From Candidatus Binataceae bacterium (GTDB lineage Bacteria > Desulfobacterota > Binatia > Binatales > Binataceae), in NCBI GenBank assembly GCA_030038355.1, contig JASHPB010000023.1, positions 1 to 64,000 of the forward strand: a stretch of DNA of 64,000 nt. Direction: 5' to 3'. Shown here piece after piece: positions 8,625 through 16,816 of the stretch. The translations under genes were made by a program, and so were the position numbers. The number at the start of each line of letters is the position of its first letter. Position 1 is the stretch's first letter. The notes beneath the pieces were generated by a model. The model was not told the DNA's origin. It searched no databases and was given only the letters and a program-made list of their open reading frames with translations.

Positions 8625-9457
8625 CAGGCGTCGCCCTTCTGATCGTCATTGGCACGGTAACGCGCCTCGATACCTGTTCGAACGGCGAATGGCAGATGCT
8701 GAAGGGTGCGCACTTTCTCAGTGCGATCGACTACGTAGCCGGCGACGGCGCCAAAGGCTATCTGGCAAAGAATGAACCAGCGCCACTCGATTCTCAGATC
8801 AAGCACCGGGTTGATCACGTCGAGTGTCGCCCACAGGAGTCCCGTCCATAACAGCGGCGCCACGATCGCCGCGAAGAACGCGGGATAGCGCGGAAACATC
8901 GGCAGCATCACGCCGTACAGCAGGCCGACCAGCAATGACGCGGTTGCGTGGATCAGTAACGCTATCGCCAACGTCTCGGGATTGAACGCCGACAGCGTTG
9001 CCGTGGTGGCTTGCGCCAAGCTCGGCATCGCGGTCGCGGCCAGAATGTTAATCGTATACCACGGGCTGCCGTGAAAGATGATGCCCTGGACAACGGCCAG
9101 CACGGCCATCACCACGCCACCGGCGATGCCACCCTTGATGCCGGCAGTGTAAGGAAAAATCTCGAGCGGCAGAACGGCGCGGTTGAGCTGCTCGCCGACT
9201 TCGAGGTAGGCGACGGGGAGTTTCGCCTGAACCACGACGACTGACTCAGGCGTCACGGTTACCATTTCTTCGTGCTCAGTTGGAAGAACTTCGCTGAACC
9301 AACTGACGGCGCCCGCTATTGCAATGACGATCCCGACGATACTAACGGACACGCTGGTTACCACTCCGGCGAAGGCGAGCGTGATACCAAGCGCGAACAG
9401 CATCGGCGCGGCGCTGGGCGCCGGCAAGCGCACTTCGTTTTGACTGTTCTCTACCAT
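8624..9457 (-). CDS. Polytopic membrane protein of unknown function in the bc/cox operon
   Basis: A 277-residue protein with about six to seven hydrophobic segments, including two near the N-terminus (about 18-60) and further helices from ~110 to ~240. The N-terminal 12 residues and C-terminal ~30 are polar. I see no haem, copper or iron-sulfur motif. It lies between ctaE (13 nt gap) and the dihaem cytochrome c gene (1 nt overlap), so it is co-produced with the oxidase. It could be an accessory or assembly subunit, or take the place of the missing small subunit IV. Not recognised as a named family. Confidence 0.7.
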   Translation of the reverse strand: MVENSQNEVRLPAPSAAPMLFALGITLAFAGVVTSVSVSIVGIVIAIAGAVSWFSEVLPTEHEEMVTVTPESVVVVQAKLPVAYLEVGEQLNRAVLPLEIFPYTAGIKGGIAGGVVMAVLAVVQGIIFHGSPWYTINILAATAMPSLAQATTATLSAFNPETLAIALLIHATASLLVGLLYGVMLPMFPRYPAFFAAIVAPLLWTGLLWATLDVINPVLDLRIEWRWFILCQIAFGAVAGYVVDRTEKVRTLQHLPFAVRTGIEARYRANDDQKGDA

Positions 9458-9470
9458 TGCAATGGGTCAA

Positions 9471-10073
9471 TCAACGGCCGATTACATATACAGTTGTAAA
9501 CACTACGACCCAGACCGCGTCGACGAAGTGCCAGTACCAGGAGAGTATTTCGGTACGTTCAGCATAACGGCGATCCATGTAGCCGAGCAGAGTGAGAATA
9601 CTCACAAACAGAATCAGGATCAGCCCGATCGTCACGTGCAATGCATGCAATCCCACGAGTGAGAAAAAAGTAGTACCAAACAAATTTGTACTAATAGTCA
9701 GTCCGTCGTGGTAGATTAGTTCCTGCCACTCGAGGCCGGTACCAATCATGAACTCGAGGCCGAGGGCAAGTGTCACAAGCCACCACAGCGTGAAGGTTCC
9801 AATCGAACCGACGCGCAAAGCACGCACGGCGAAAACGATCGTGATGCTGCTCGACAATAAACAGATGGTATTGATTATGGGCGGCGAGAGGACATCCTTG
9901 GGGTACGGGCCGTTCAGGCTTTTGCCGATATAGAAGAGATAGGCGACCACGAAGATCGCGAAGAACGACGACTCGGTGAGAATCAGCAAGAGGATCCCCA
10001 CTCTGCCTTTTTCGGGCAGGCTGCCTTTCCATTCGATCTGCGATTGGTTCGCGACGGCCGGCGCGGCAGCCAT
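9471..10073 (-). CDS. ctaE: Cytochrome c oxidase subunit III
   Basis: A 200-residue, five-helix subunit III of the short form (lacking helices I-II of the seven-helix mitochondrial type). Diagnostic parts are GRVGILLLILTESSFFA, the GLHALHVTIG segment and ILSWYWHFVDAVWVVVF. The start at 10073 is chosen because GAGGA lies 8 nt upstream. An in-frame extension up to 10331 would overlap ctaD heavily and is not protein-like. Subunit III stabilises the catalytic core and proton uptake. It lies 19 nt after ctaD. Confidence 0.92.
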   Translation of the reverse strand: MAAAPAVANQSQIEWKGSLPEKGRVGILLLILTESSFFAIFVVAYLFYIGKSLNGPYPKDVLSPPIINTICLLSSSITIVFAVRALRVGSIGTFTLWWLVTLALGLEFMIGTGLEWQELIYHDGLTISTNLFGTTFFSLVGLHALHVTIGLILILFVSILTLLGYMDRRYAERTEILSWYWHFVDAVWVVVFTTVYVIGR

Positions 10074-10092
10074 TATTGTTTCCTCGTAGGAA

Positions 10093-11775
10093 TCATTCGT
10101 ACTTCGAGTCCGGATCGTCCGGGTGCTTGAGATCCCACAGTGGTCTGCGGCTTCGGACCACCGGTTGTTCAACAAAGTTGTACGCCGGGGGCGGCGATGT
10201 CGTCGCCCATTCCAGCGTCCATGCATCCCACGGATCGTTCCCCGCCTCTTCGCCCGAGCGCAGCGAGCGCACCACGTTGACAAACAGGCAGAGTACAGCA
10301 GCCGCTTGAACCAGTGCTCCAAACGTCTCAATAAGATTCAGCGTGTCGAGGCCGCGACCGGGTTGATAGGTATATATTCGCCGCGGCATGCCATGCAGAC
10401 CGGCAAAGTGCATCGTATCGAAGGTGAGGTGGAAGCCGATGAAAAACAGCCAGAAGTGCCACTTGCCAAGATGCTCATTCAGCATTTTTCCAGTGGCCTT
10501 GGGGAACCAATAGTAAACCGCCGCGAATATCATGAATATGATCGCGCCGACCAATACGTAATGGAAATGAGCAACGACGAAATAGGTATCCGTCAGTTGC
10601 CAATCGAACGGCGCGACGGCCAACATGATGCCGGTGAGACCCGCGATCAGGAATTGCAACAGAAACGCAACCGAGAACAGCATCGGCACCTTGAAGCGAA
10701 TCTTCCCGCCCCACATCGTGCCTATCCAGTTGAAGATCTTGATGCCCGTCGGCACTCCGACCAACATCGTCGAGGTCGCGAAGAATGCATTGCCGGCGGG
10801 CGTCATACCGACTGCGAACATGTGATGCGCCCACACGCTCATGCTGATGAAGCCGATCGCCACCGTCGCTGCCACCATCACTTCGTAGCCGAATATCACC
10901 TTGCGCGAGAAGACCGGAATGATTTCTGAAGCGAACCCAAAGGCAGGAATGACAAGGATGTAGACCTCAGGATGGCCGAAGATCCAGAAGAAATGCTGCC
11001 ACAGTACCGCCGAGCCGCCGGCTTGCGTATCAAAGAAGTGGGCGCCGACGAAGCGATCGAGCAGGAGCATCACCTGGGCCGCACTCAGCGGCGGGAGCAC
11101 GATCAAGATCATGAAAGAGACTACAAGCGACATCCACACCAGCACCGGCATCTTCCTGAGAGTCATGCCCTCGCATCGCATCGTGAAGGTCGTGGTGATG
11201 AGATTGAGTGCGGTCGCAGTCGAGCCGACGCTGGTCAGGAAAATACTCAGTATCCAATAGTCAGTGCTGTTGCCACGCGAGAAAGCGCGCTCGGTCAACG
11301 GCGCGTAGGCAAACCATCCGACATCGGGCGCGCTGCCCGCTCCGTATAGACCGTTGCCGCCGATGTAACTGAAGTAAAGTAGTAATGCTCCGAATAGCCA
11401 GAGCCAGAAACCGAATGCGTTGAGACGCGGGAAAGCCAGGTCGCGCGCGCCGATCATCAACGGCACCAGGTAGTTGAAGAATCCCGTCAGGATCGGCATC
11501 CCGACCAGGAACACCATCGTCGTGCCGTGCATCGTCATCAGGCGGTTGAACATGTCGGGCGGTACGATGCCGGCGTTGGGAATCGCGAGTTGCAGCCGAA
11601 TTGTCATCGCCTGCAAACCGGCGACGATGAAGAAGACCAAGCCGCCTGCGATGTACATCAGGCCGAGGCGCTTATGATCGACGGTGACGACCCACTGGTG
11701 GATTCTGTCGAGCAGAGGAAGGGATACCGCGCCTTCAGCGCCGAGCGGAATTCGTTGTTCGATACTGCCCGCCAT
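10093..11775 (-). CDS. ctaD: Cytochrome c oxidase subunit I
   Basis: A 560-residue, 12-helix haem-copper oxidase catalytic subunit. Visible landmarks are LMTMHGTTMVFLVG (low-spin haem ligand region), WQHFFWIFGHPEVYILVIP (CuB His, the cross-linked Tyr and the D-channel Glu of A1-type enzymes) and VVAHFHYVLVG (haem a3 and haem a ligands). It reduces O2 to water and pumps protons in the cytoplasmic membrane. It starts 11 nt after ctaC. Confidence 0.97.
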   Translation of the reverse strand: MAGSIEQRIPLGAEGAVSLPLLDRIHQWVVTVDHKRLGLMYIAGGLVFFIVAGLQAMTIRLQLAIPNAGIVPPDMFNRLMTMHGTTMVFLVGMPILTGFFNYLVPLMIGARDLAFPRLNAFGFWLWLFGALLLYFSYIGGNGLYGAGSAPDVGWFAYAPLTERAFSRGNSTDYWILSIFLTSVGSTATALNLITTTFTMRCEGMTLRKMPVLVWMSLVVSFMILIVLPPLSAAQVMLLLDRFVGAHFFDTQAGGSAVLWQHFFWIFGHPEVYILVIPAFGFASEIIPVFSRKVIFGYEVMVAATVAIGFISMSVWAHHMFAVGMTPAGNAFFATSTMLVGVPTGIKIFNWIGTMWGGKIRFKVPMLFSVAFLLQFLIAGLTGIMLAVAPFDWQLTDTYFVVAHFHYVLVGAIIFMIFAAVYYWFPKATGKMLNEHLGKWHFWLFFIGFHLTFDTMHFAGLHGMPRRIYTYQPGRGLDTLNLIETFGALVQAAAVLCLFVNVVRSLRSGEEAGNDPWDAWTLEWATTSPPPAYNFVEQPVVRSRRPLWDLKHPDDPDSKYE

Positions 11776-11786
11776 TGTCTCTCCGT

Positions 11787-12830
11787 CTAATGAAGCGTGA
11801 CCAGGTATGCGACCAAGTCGTCGAGGTCCTTCTGGCTCAGGTTCATCGCGGGCATCAGGGCCCCGGGCTTGATGGTGCTTGGATCGTGCACCCAGGTTTT
11901 CAGATTGTCCGGAGTGTTCATCGCGGCGCCGGCGCCGATTGTCTCACGTGCCATCAAATGGGTGAGATCGGGACCGAAACGGCCCTCCGCGGCGGTACCT
12001 TGAACTACGTGACAGTTGACGCATGCGGTGGTTTCGAAAATCTGGCGGCCGTGATCGACCGATGCGTCTGCAACCGCCCGTTGCTTTTGCGCTGCGATCC
12101 ATCGATCGAAATCCGGCCGCGGCTCGACGACCACACGAAGCAACATTAGCGCGTGTTCAGTACCACAGTATTCGGCGCATTGTCCGAGATAGATGCCCGG
12201 CTGATGCGGATCGATCCACATGGTGTTCTTGCGATTGGGAATGACATCGGTTTTTCCGGCAAGGCGCGGCACCCAGAAGCTATGCGCGACATCAGCCGAC
12301 TCGAGATCGAGGAACGTTGGTGTCGGATGCGCGCGATCACTGAGTGGCACGTGCAATTCATTCGCCGTTACGACGCCGAGTTCCGGGTACCTGAACTCCC
12401 ACCACCACTGGTGACCGATCACGTGAACTAGAATCGAATCGGGCGGACGCGGCGCGGCCTGGACACTGTAGATTGTGCGCGCAGTCGTCAGGATAAGAAC
12501 GAACACGATCAGAATAGGAACCGTGGTCCATGCAAACTCAATCGGATTGCTGCCATAGACCTGCGCGGGTTCGCGGCCGTCGTCGCCGGGGGGTTCACGA
12601 AATCGGATGATGCTGTAAACGACCAGGCCAGCGACGATCACAAAGATCGCGGCGCAGACGGTGATCGTAAAGTACGCGACCGTGTCGATTTCGTTAGCCG
12701 GAGTTGAAACAGGAGTGAAGATGGTGGGAGGTGGGATCTTTGCGTTGCTTGCTCCCATCCCCCAATCGTTGGCGAACGCGATGATCGGCGATCCGACCAG
12801 GCCAATCAGAATTGGAAGCCAACGTTTCAT
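11787..12830 (-). CDS. ctaC: Cytochrome c oxidase subunit II with fused cytochrome c domain
   Basis: A 347-residue protein. It has a signal peptide, two transmembrane helices (about 52-75 and 100-118), and a cupredoxin domain with HQWWWEFRYPE and the CuA site CAEYCGTEHALM. A C-terminal haem c domain follows with CVNCH (~268) and the Met-ligand region PGALMPAMN. This caa3-type fusion takes electrons from cytochrome c or the bc complex. It is the first gene of the minus-strand respiratory operon. A GGGACGG RBS precedes the ATG, and the operator-like array at 12853-12911 lies just upstream. Confidence 0.95.
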   Translation of the reverse strand: MKRWLPILIGLVGSPIIAFANDWGMGASNAKIPPPTIFTPVSTPANEIDTVAYFTITVCAAIFVIVAGLVVYSIIRFREPPGDDGREPAQVYGSNPIEFAWTTVPILIVFVLILTTARTIYSVQAAPRPPDSILVHVIGHQWWWEFRYPELGVVTANELHVPLSDRAHPTPTFLDLESADVAHSFWVPRLAGKTDVIPNRKNTMWIDPHQPGIYLGQCAEYCGTEHALMLLRVVVEPRPDFDRWIAAQKQRAVADASVDHGRQIFETTACVNCHVVQGTAAEGRFGPDLTHLMARETIGAGAAMNTPDNLKTWVHDPSTIKPGALMPAMNLSQKDLDDLVAYLVTLH

Positions 12831-12852
12831 GCACCGTCCCGCGCGGTGAATT

Positions 12853-12911
12853 ACATAGTCAAGTCACGCTCGACTATGTAGTCAATAGGAGGTGAATAGT
12901 CATTTGACTAT
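12853..12911. promoter_or_regulatory. Array of TAGTCA/TGACTA inverted repeats upstream of the respiratory operon
   Basis: Within 59 bp are ACATAGTC (12853-12860) with GACTATGT (12872-12879), overlapped by GACTA-TG-TAGTC (12872-12883). Then comes a perfect palindrome ATAGTCA-TT-TGACTAT (12896-12911). Five copies of a TAGTCA-type half-site in alternating orientation, starting 23 bp before the ctaC start codon, strongly suggest an operator for a dimeric regulator that binds cooperatively. I cannot assign the regulator: the half-site does not match FNR, Fur, Rex or NsrR consensus. Confidence 0.6.
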
Positions 12912-13050
12912 CCGCGGAAAAGCACCGGAAGCGAGTAGTGCGGATCAACCGGTCCGCGCTCTGGCAACGGCCCGAATTATATAGGCAGGCTGCTACCGAG
13001 CGTCAAGGGTAACTGATGCCAGCGGCCTACGATTTGATTACGCGCTGATT

Positions 13051-13746
13051 TCAGCGTTGCGCGGTCGTGGCGGGATACGGCTGATAGAGGGCCGGTAGTT
13101 TATCTTTCAGATCGTTGACCTTCGGCCAATCGTTGAAGACGATGTACGGATTGTCGGGGTGCAGCTCAAAGTAGTTCTGATGATAGTTCTCCGCCGGGTA
13201 GAAGTGATTGAGTGGCACGACCTGCGTTACGATTGGCCTCGGAAAAACATTCTCCTTCGTCAGCTGAGCAATATAGTCGTTCGCGATCTTCTGCTGCGCG
13301 TCGTTCTCGTAGAAGATTACCGAGCGATAGTTGGTGCCAGTGTCCGGTCCCTGCCGATTCAGCTCCGTGGGATCGTGCGCAACGAAGAAGAACACCTTCA
13401 GCAGCTGAGCATACGAGACAACGGCCGGGTCGTACGTGACTTCGACCGATTCGGCATGGCCGGTCGTTCCGCTGCTGACGTCTTCATAGTTTGCAGTCGC
13501 GGCGCTGCCGCCAGCATAGCCCGAGACCACTCTCGTCACGCCCTTGACGCGTTTGAAGACCGCATCGACGCCCCAGAAACATCCTCCCGCGAAGACCGCC
13601 TGCTGCTCAGATGAGGTCGAGGCGTGGGCCTCGGCCGGACCTGTGAAATCGCGAATCGCGACGGGACGATTGCATCCGAAGAGCATTCCAACCAACAGAG
13701 CGAGAAGAAACGAGCATCGCGCGCCAATTTTCGAAGATGAAATCAC
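13051..13746 (-). CDS. msrA: Peptide-methionine (S)-S-oxide reductase, exported lipoprotein
   Basis: A 231-residue MsrA with the catalytic motif FAGGCFWGVDAVF followed by GVTRVVSGYAGG, GHAESVEVTYDP and the FAVHDPT-like stretch FVAHDPTELNRQGPD. It reduces methionine-S-sulfoxide in proteins. The N-terminus has a hydrophobic signal with a lipobox-like LFGC (residues ~22-25). The enzyme therefore appears lipid-anchored outside the cytoplasm, where it would repair oxidised envelope proteins. Exported MsrA is less common than the cytosolic form. It stands alone between the respiratory operon and the catabolic block. Confidence 0.92.
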   Translation of the reverse strand: MISSSKIGARCSFLLALLVGMLFGCNRPVAIRDFTGPAEAHASTSSEQQAVFAGGCFWGVDAVFKRVKGVTRVVSGYAGGSAATANYEDVSSGTTGHAESVEVTYDPAVVSYAQLLKVFFFVAHDPTELNRQGPDTGTNYRSVIFYENDAQQKIANDYIAQLTKENVFPRPIVTQVVPLNHFYPAENYHQNYFELHPDNPYIVFNDWPKVNDLKDKLPALYQPYPATTAQR

Positions 13747-13898
13747 GGTCTTTTCACCACCTATTATACTGAACCGCCTGCATGCACCCAGTGTTCCCGG
13801 AAGTGCACCTCGAGGGGATTAAATCGAAGCCACTCCTACACTTGCGGGTGAGGCCCCGAATCTGAAATAAGCAATCAGCAACACAATGATCGCCTACT

Positions 13899-13924
13899 GA
13901 CCGGCGGTGGCGCACCAGTCGGTC
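13899..13924. promoter_or_regulatory. Nested inverted repeat upstream of the D-aminoacylase-type gene
   Basis: GACCG-gc-GGTG-gcg-CACC-agt-CGGTC: nested arms GACCG/CGGTC and GGTG/CACC, about 40 bp before the start at 13966. It could be a transcription-factor site (GACCG/CGGTC arms recall TetR-type operators) or an RNA hairpin. The rest of 13747-13965 shows nothing else I can name. Confidence 0.35.
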
Positions 13925-13965
13925 CTTCACTGCATCCCAGGCTGAAGCCGGGAAAGGAGTGAGCG

Positions 13966-15675
13966 ATGTACGACCTCATTATTCGCAACGGCACCATCAT
14001 CGACGGTAGCGGGATGCCGCGCTATCGCGGCGATGTCGCAATCGAAGGCGGCCGCATTGCGGCAATCGGAAAGATCGGCAACGGCGCTCGCGAGACGATC
14101 GATGCCGAAGGTCACGTGGTCTCACCCGGCCTCGTCGATGCGCACACGCACATGGATGCGCAGGTCTTCTGGGACGCGCTCGGCACCTGCTCATGCTGGC
14201 ACGGCGTCACCTCGGTCGTGATGGGCAACTGCGGTTTCTCGCTGGCACCATGCGGCGAGAAGGACAAGCTGCTGGTGATGCGCAACCTCGAGCGCGCCGA
14301 GGACATCTCGCCCGAGGCCATGGAGGCCGGCATCAAGTGGTCGTGGACCACGTTCGCCGAATACCTCGACGCGGTAGATCGCCTGCCCAAGGGAATCAAC
14401 TACGCCGCGTACATGGGACACTCGGCTCTTCGCACCTACGTGATGGGCGAGCGCGCCTTCGATGAAAAGGCGACCGCCGAAGATCTCGCGATGATGCGCG
14501 AGGAGCTGCGCAACGCGATTCGCGCTGGCGCGATCGGATTTACCACCTCGCGCACCAGCAACCATCAAACGCCGGATGGTCGTCCCGTCGCGAGCCGTAT
14601 CGCCAACTGGGACGAGGTACGAGGACTGGTCGGAGTGATGGGCGAGCTCGGCGCGGGCATATTCGAGATCGCTGGCGAAGATACTGGCGCTGAGGGTGAG
14701 CGCCTTAACGATTATCTCGCGCGCCTCAAGGCCCTCGCCGTCGACACGTCCGTACCGGTGACGTTCGGGATGTTCTCGTCGCGCCGCGCGCCGGACTACT
14801 GGCGGCGATACTTCAAGCTGGCCGATGAGACCGCCGAGGCCGGCGGCCGCATGTTTATCCAGGTTCACAGCCGCTCGCTCAACGTGCTGCTGTCGTTCGA
14901 GACGATGATGCCGTTCGATCGCATCCCGGCGTGGCGCGAAATCCGCAGACTGCCGCTCGCCGAGCAGGAAGCTGCGCTGCGCAATCCCGAAACGCGGCAG
15001 AAGCTGGTGGCCGCGGCGAACGAGCGCACCCCCGAGCAGGCGAAGGCAGTAGGCGCCGAGGCCCGCATGGGAGGGTTCAAGTGGATATTCCCGCTCGACA
15101 AGCCAACGCCGCCATATCGCTCGGTGGCCGATATCGCTGAGTCCGAGAACAAGGACCCAGTCGATGTCATCATCGATCTGGCGCTCGAAAAGAACCTGAA
15201 GCGCTTCTTCATGCAGACCCTGGTCAACGAGAATCAGGAACACGTGCTCGAGATGATGAAGAATAAGCGCGCGGTCGTGACCTTCTCTGACTCGGGCGCG
15301 CACGTCTCGCAGATCATGGACTCGTCGCTGCAGACGCACGTGCTCAGTTACTGGGTGCGCGAGAAGCAGGCGCTCACGCTCGAAGAGGCGATTCGGCTCC
15401 TCAGCTTCGTGCCCGCGTATCACTGGGGACTCAAGGGACGCGGATTGCTCCGCGAGGGCAACGTTGCCGACGTGATCATTTTCGATCCCGCCAAGATCGC
15501 GCCGAAGCTGCCCGAGCTGGCGCACGATCTGCCCGCGGGTGCGCGCCGCTTGAAGCAGAAGTCCGAGGGCTTGCTCGCGACGGTGGTCGGCGGCCAGATC
15601 GTGTTGCGCAACAACGAGCACACGGGCGCGCTCCCGGGTCAGTTGCTGCGCGGTCCGATGGCGGCGCGAGCCTGA
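13966..15675 (+). CDS. N-acyl-D-amino-acid deacylase-type amidohydrolase
   Basis: A 569-residue member of the amidohydrolase superfamily. The start MYDLIIRNGTIIDGSG and the metal-site motif GLVDAHTHMDAQVFWD are typical of D-aminoacylases. Further landmarks are GNCGFSLAPC, an internal metal/catalytic region, and DSGAHVSQIMD near the C-terminal part of the barrel. It probably hydrolyses an N-acyl amino acid or related amide. The exact substrate is unknown, because many such proteins act on other cyclic or acylated amides. AAAGGAG lies 8 nt upstream. It is the first gene of a plus-strand set with the hydrolase at 15709 and MaoC at 16336. Confidence 0.85.
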   Translation: MYDLIIRNGTIIDGSGMPRYRGDVAIEGGRIAAIGKIGNGARETIDAEGHVVSPGLVDAHTHMDAQVFWDALGTCSCWHGVTSVVMGNCGFSLAPCGEKDKLLVMRNLERAEDISPEAMEAGIKWSWTTFAEYLDAVDRLPKGINYAAYMGHSALRTYVMGERAFDEKATAEDLAMMREELRNAIRAGAIGFTTSRTSNHQTPDGRPVASRIANWDEVRGLVGVMGELGAGIFEIAGEDTGAEGERLNDYLARLKALAVDTSVPVTFGMFSSRRAPDYWRRYFKLADETAEAGGRMFIQVHSRSLNVLLSFETMMPFDRIPAWREIRRLPLAEQEAALRNPETRQKLVAAANERTPEQAKAVGAEARMGGFKWIFPLDKPTPPYRSVADIAESENKDPVDVIIDLALEKNLKRFFMQTLVNENQEHVLEMMKNKRAVVTFSDSGAHVSQIMDSSLQTHVLSYWVREKQALTLEEAIRLLSFVPAYHWGLKGRGLLREGNVADVIIFDPAKIAPKLPELAHDLPAGARRLKQKSEGLLATVVGGQIVLRNNEHTGALPGQLLRGPMAARA

Positions 15676-15708
15676 ACGCGATCGCCGCGAATCCCGCATG
15701 CGGTCTGG

Positions 15709-16323
15709 GTGGGCGATTTCCTAATCGACGGATCAAAGACGGCTGCGCTCACGCTCGTGCTCGCGCACGGCGCGGGCGCAGCGATGGATTCGCCCTTCAT
15801 GAATGTGATTGCGAAGGGCGTTGCGGGCGAAGCCTTCCGCGTCGTCCGTTTCGAGTTTCCCTATATGCGGCGCCGGCGCGATATGGGCAAGGGCGGCGCG
15901 CCCGATTCGCCGTCAGTCCTGACGCAATCCTGGCGCGAGGTGATTGCCGAGTTTGGCCCTGAGCGGCTCGTGATCGGCGGCAAATCGATGGGCGGGCGAA
16001 TGGCGAGCATGGTCGCCGATGAAGCCAAGGTTCGCGGCCTCGTGTGCCTCGGCTATCCGTTTCATCCGCCAGGCAGGCCCGAAGGCACGCGCACGAAGCA
16101 TCTCGAGAATCTAAAGACGCCGGCGCTCATCCTGCAGGGCAGGCGCGACTCGTTCGGCACGCCCGATGACGTCAAGCGTTACAAGCTATCGCGCAAGATT
16201 CGCCTTGAGTGGATCGAGGACGGCGATCACTCGTTCAAGCCGCGCGCGAGAAGCGGCCGCACCGAGAGCGGCAATCTTGAAGCCGCCGTCGCGCATATCG
16301 TCAAGTTCATGAAGTCGCTTTGA
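15709..16323 (+). CDS. Alpha/beta hydrolase (dienelactone-hydrolase / KANL3-Tex30-like)
   Basis: A 204-residue alpha/beta-hydrolase. Visible are LAHGAGAAMDSPFM near the N-terminus, the nucleophile elbow IGGKSMGGRMASM (G-x-S-x-G with Ser), the LILQGRRDSFG strand with the acidic residue, and the catalytic-His segment EDGDHSFKPR. The start is a GTG, and the next ATG is 75 nt downstream. The family is small and of largely unknown substrate. It follows the deacylase by 33 nt. Confidence 0.75.
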   Translation: MGDFLIDGSKTAALTLVLAHGAGAAMDSPFMNVIAKGVAGEAFRVVRFEFPYMRRRRDMGKGGAPDSPSVLTQSWREVIAEFGPERLVIGGKSMGGRMASMVADEAKVRGLVCLGYPFHPPGRPEGTRTKHLENLKTPALILQGRRDSFGTPDDVKRYKLSRKIRLEWIEDGDHSFKPRARSGRTESGNLEAAVAHIVKFMKSL

Positions 16324-16335
16324 GCGGGAACCTCG

Positions 16336-16806
16336 ATGAGCGAAATCGAAACTGTAGGCCTCGGAATCTACTTCGACGACCTGCCGGTCGGGCGCAAGTT
16401 CAAGACCGTCGGCCGCACTATTACCGAGGCCGACCTGGTCAACTTCATCTCATCCACCGGCATGCTCGAGGTGCTGTTCACCAACGTCGAGTTCCTCGCG
16501 CACGAGTCCGCAATCAAGGGGCGCGTCGTTCCGGGCGCGCTCGTTTATACCTTCGCCGAGGGATTACTGATCCAATCGGTCCTGCAGGGCGTTGGCCTCG
16601 CTTTCCTCAACATGAACCTCGACGTGAAAGGGCCGACGTTCGTCGGCGACACGATTCACGTCGAGTGCGAAGTGATTGAGAGCGAGCCGAGCATGTCGCG
16701 GCCCGATCGCGGGCTCGTGCGCACTCGCAACCAGATCGTCAAACAGGACGGCAGCGTCGCGCTCATCTACATGCCGCTGAGATTGGTGAAGCGGCGTCCG
16801 CGATGA
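16336..16806 (+). CDS. MaoC-like hot-dog dehydratase
   Basis: A 156-residue hot-dog fold protein. The stretch YFDDLPVGRKFKTVGRTITEADLVNF is the standard start of MaoC/FAS1-like dehydratases. It continues with VPGALVYTFAEGLL and GDTIHVECEVIESEPS. These enzymes hydrate enoyl-CoA or related thioesters. The classical hydratase-2 Asp/His pair cannot be clearly seen (the segment reads HESAIKGRVVPG), so activity is uncertain. It lies 12 nt after the hydrolase gene, probably in one operon. Confidence 0.82.
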   Translation: MSEIETVGLGIYFDDLPVGRKFKTVGRTITEADLVNFISSTGMLEVLFTNVEFLAHESAIKGRVVPGALVYTFAEGLLIQSVLQGVGLAFLNMNLDVKGPTFVGDTIHVECEVIESEPSMSRPDRGLVRTRNQIVKQDGSVALIYMPLRLVKRRPR

Positions 16807-16816
16807 CGCAGTGTGC

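Noticed and set aside
9471-10331. Long ctaE frame beginning at 10331
   Set aside because: It overlaps ctaD; the true start at 10073 has a clear GAGGA.
14191-15699. 502-codon minus-strand frame opposite the D-aminoacylase gene
   Set aside because: A GC-rich antisense shadow; the plus-strand protein has clear family motifs and an RBS.
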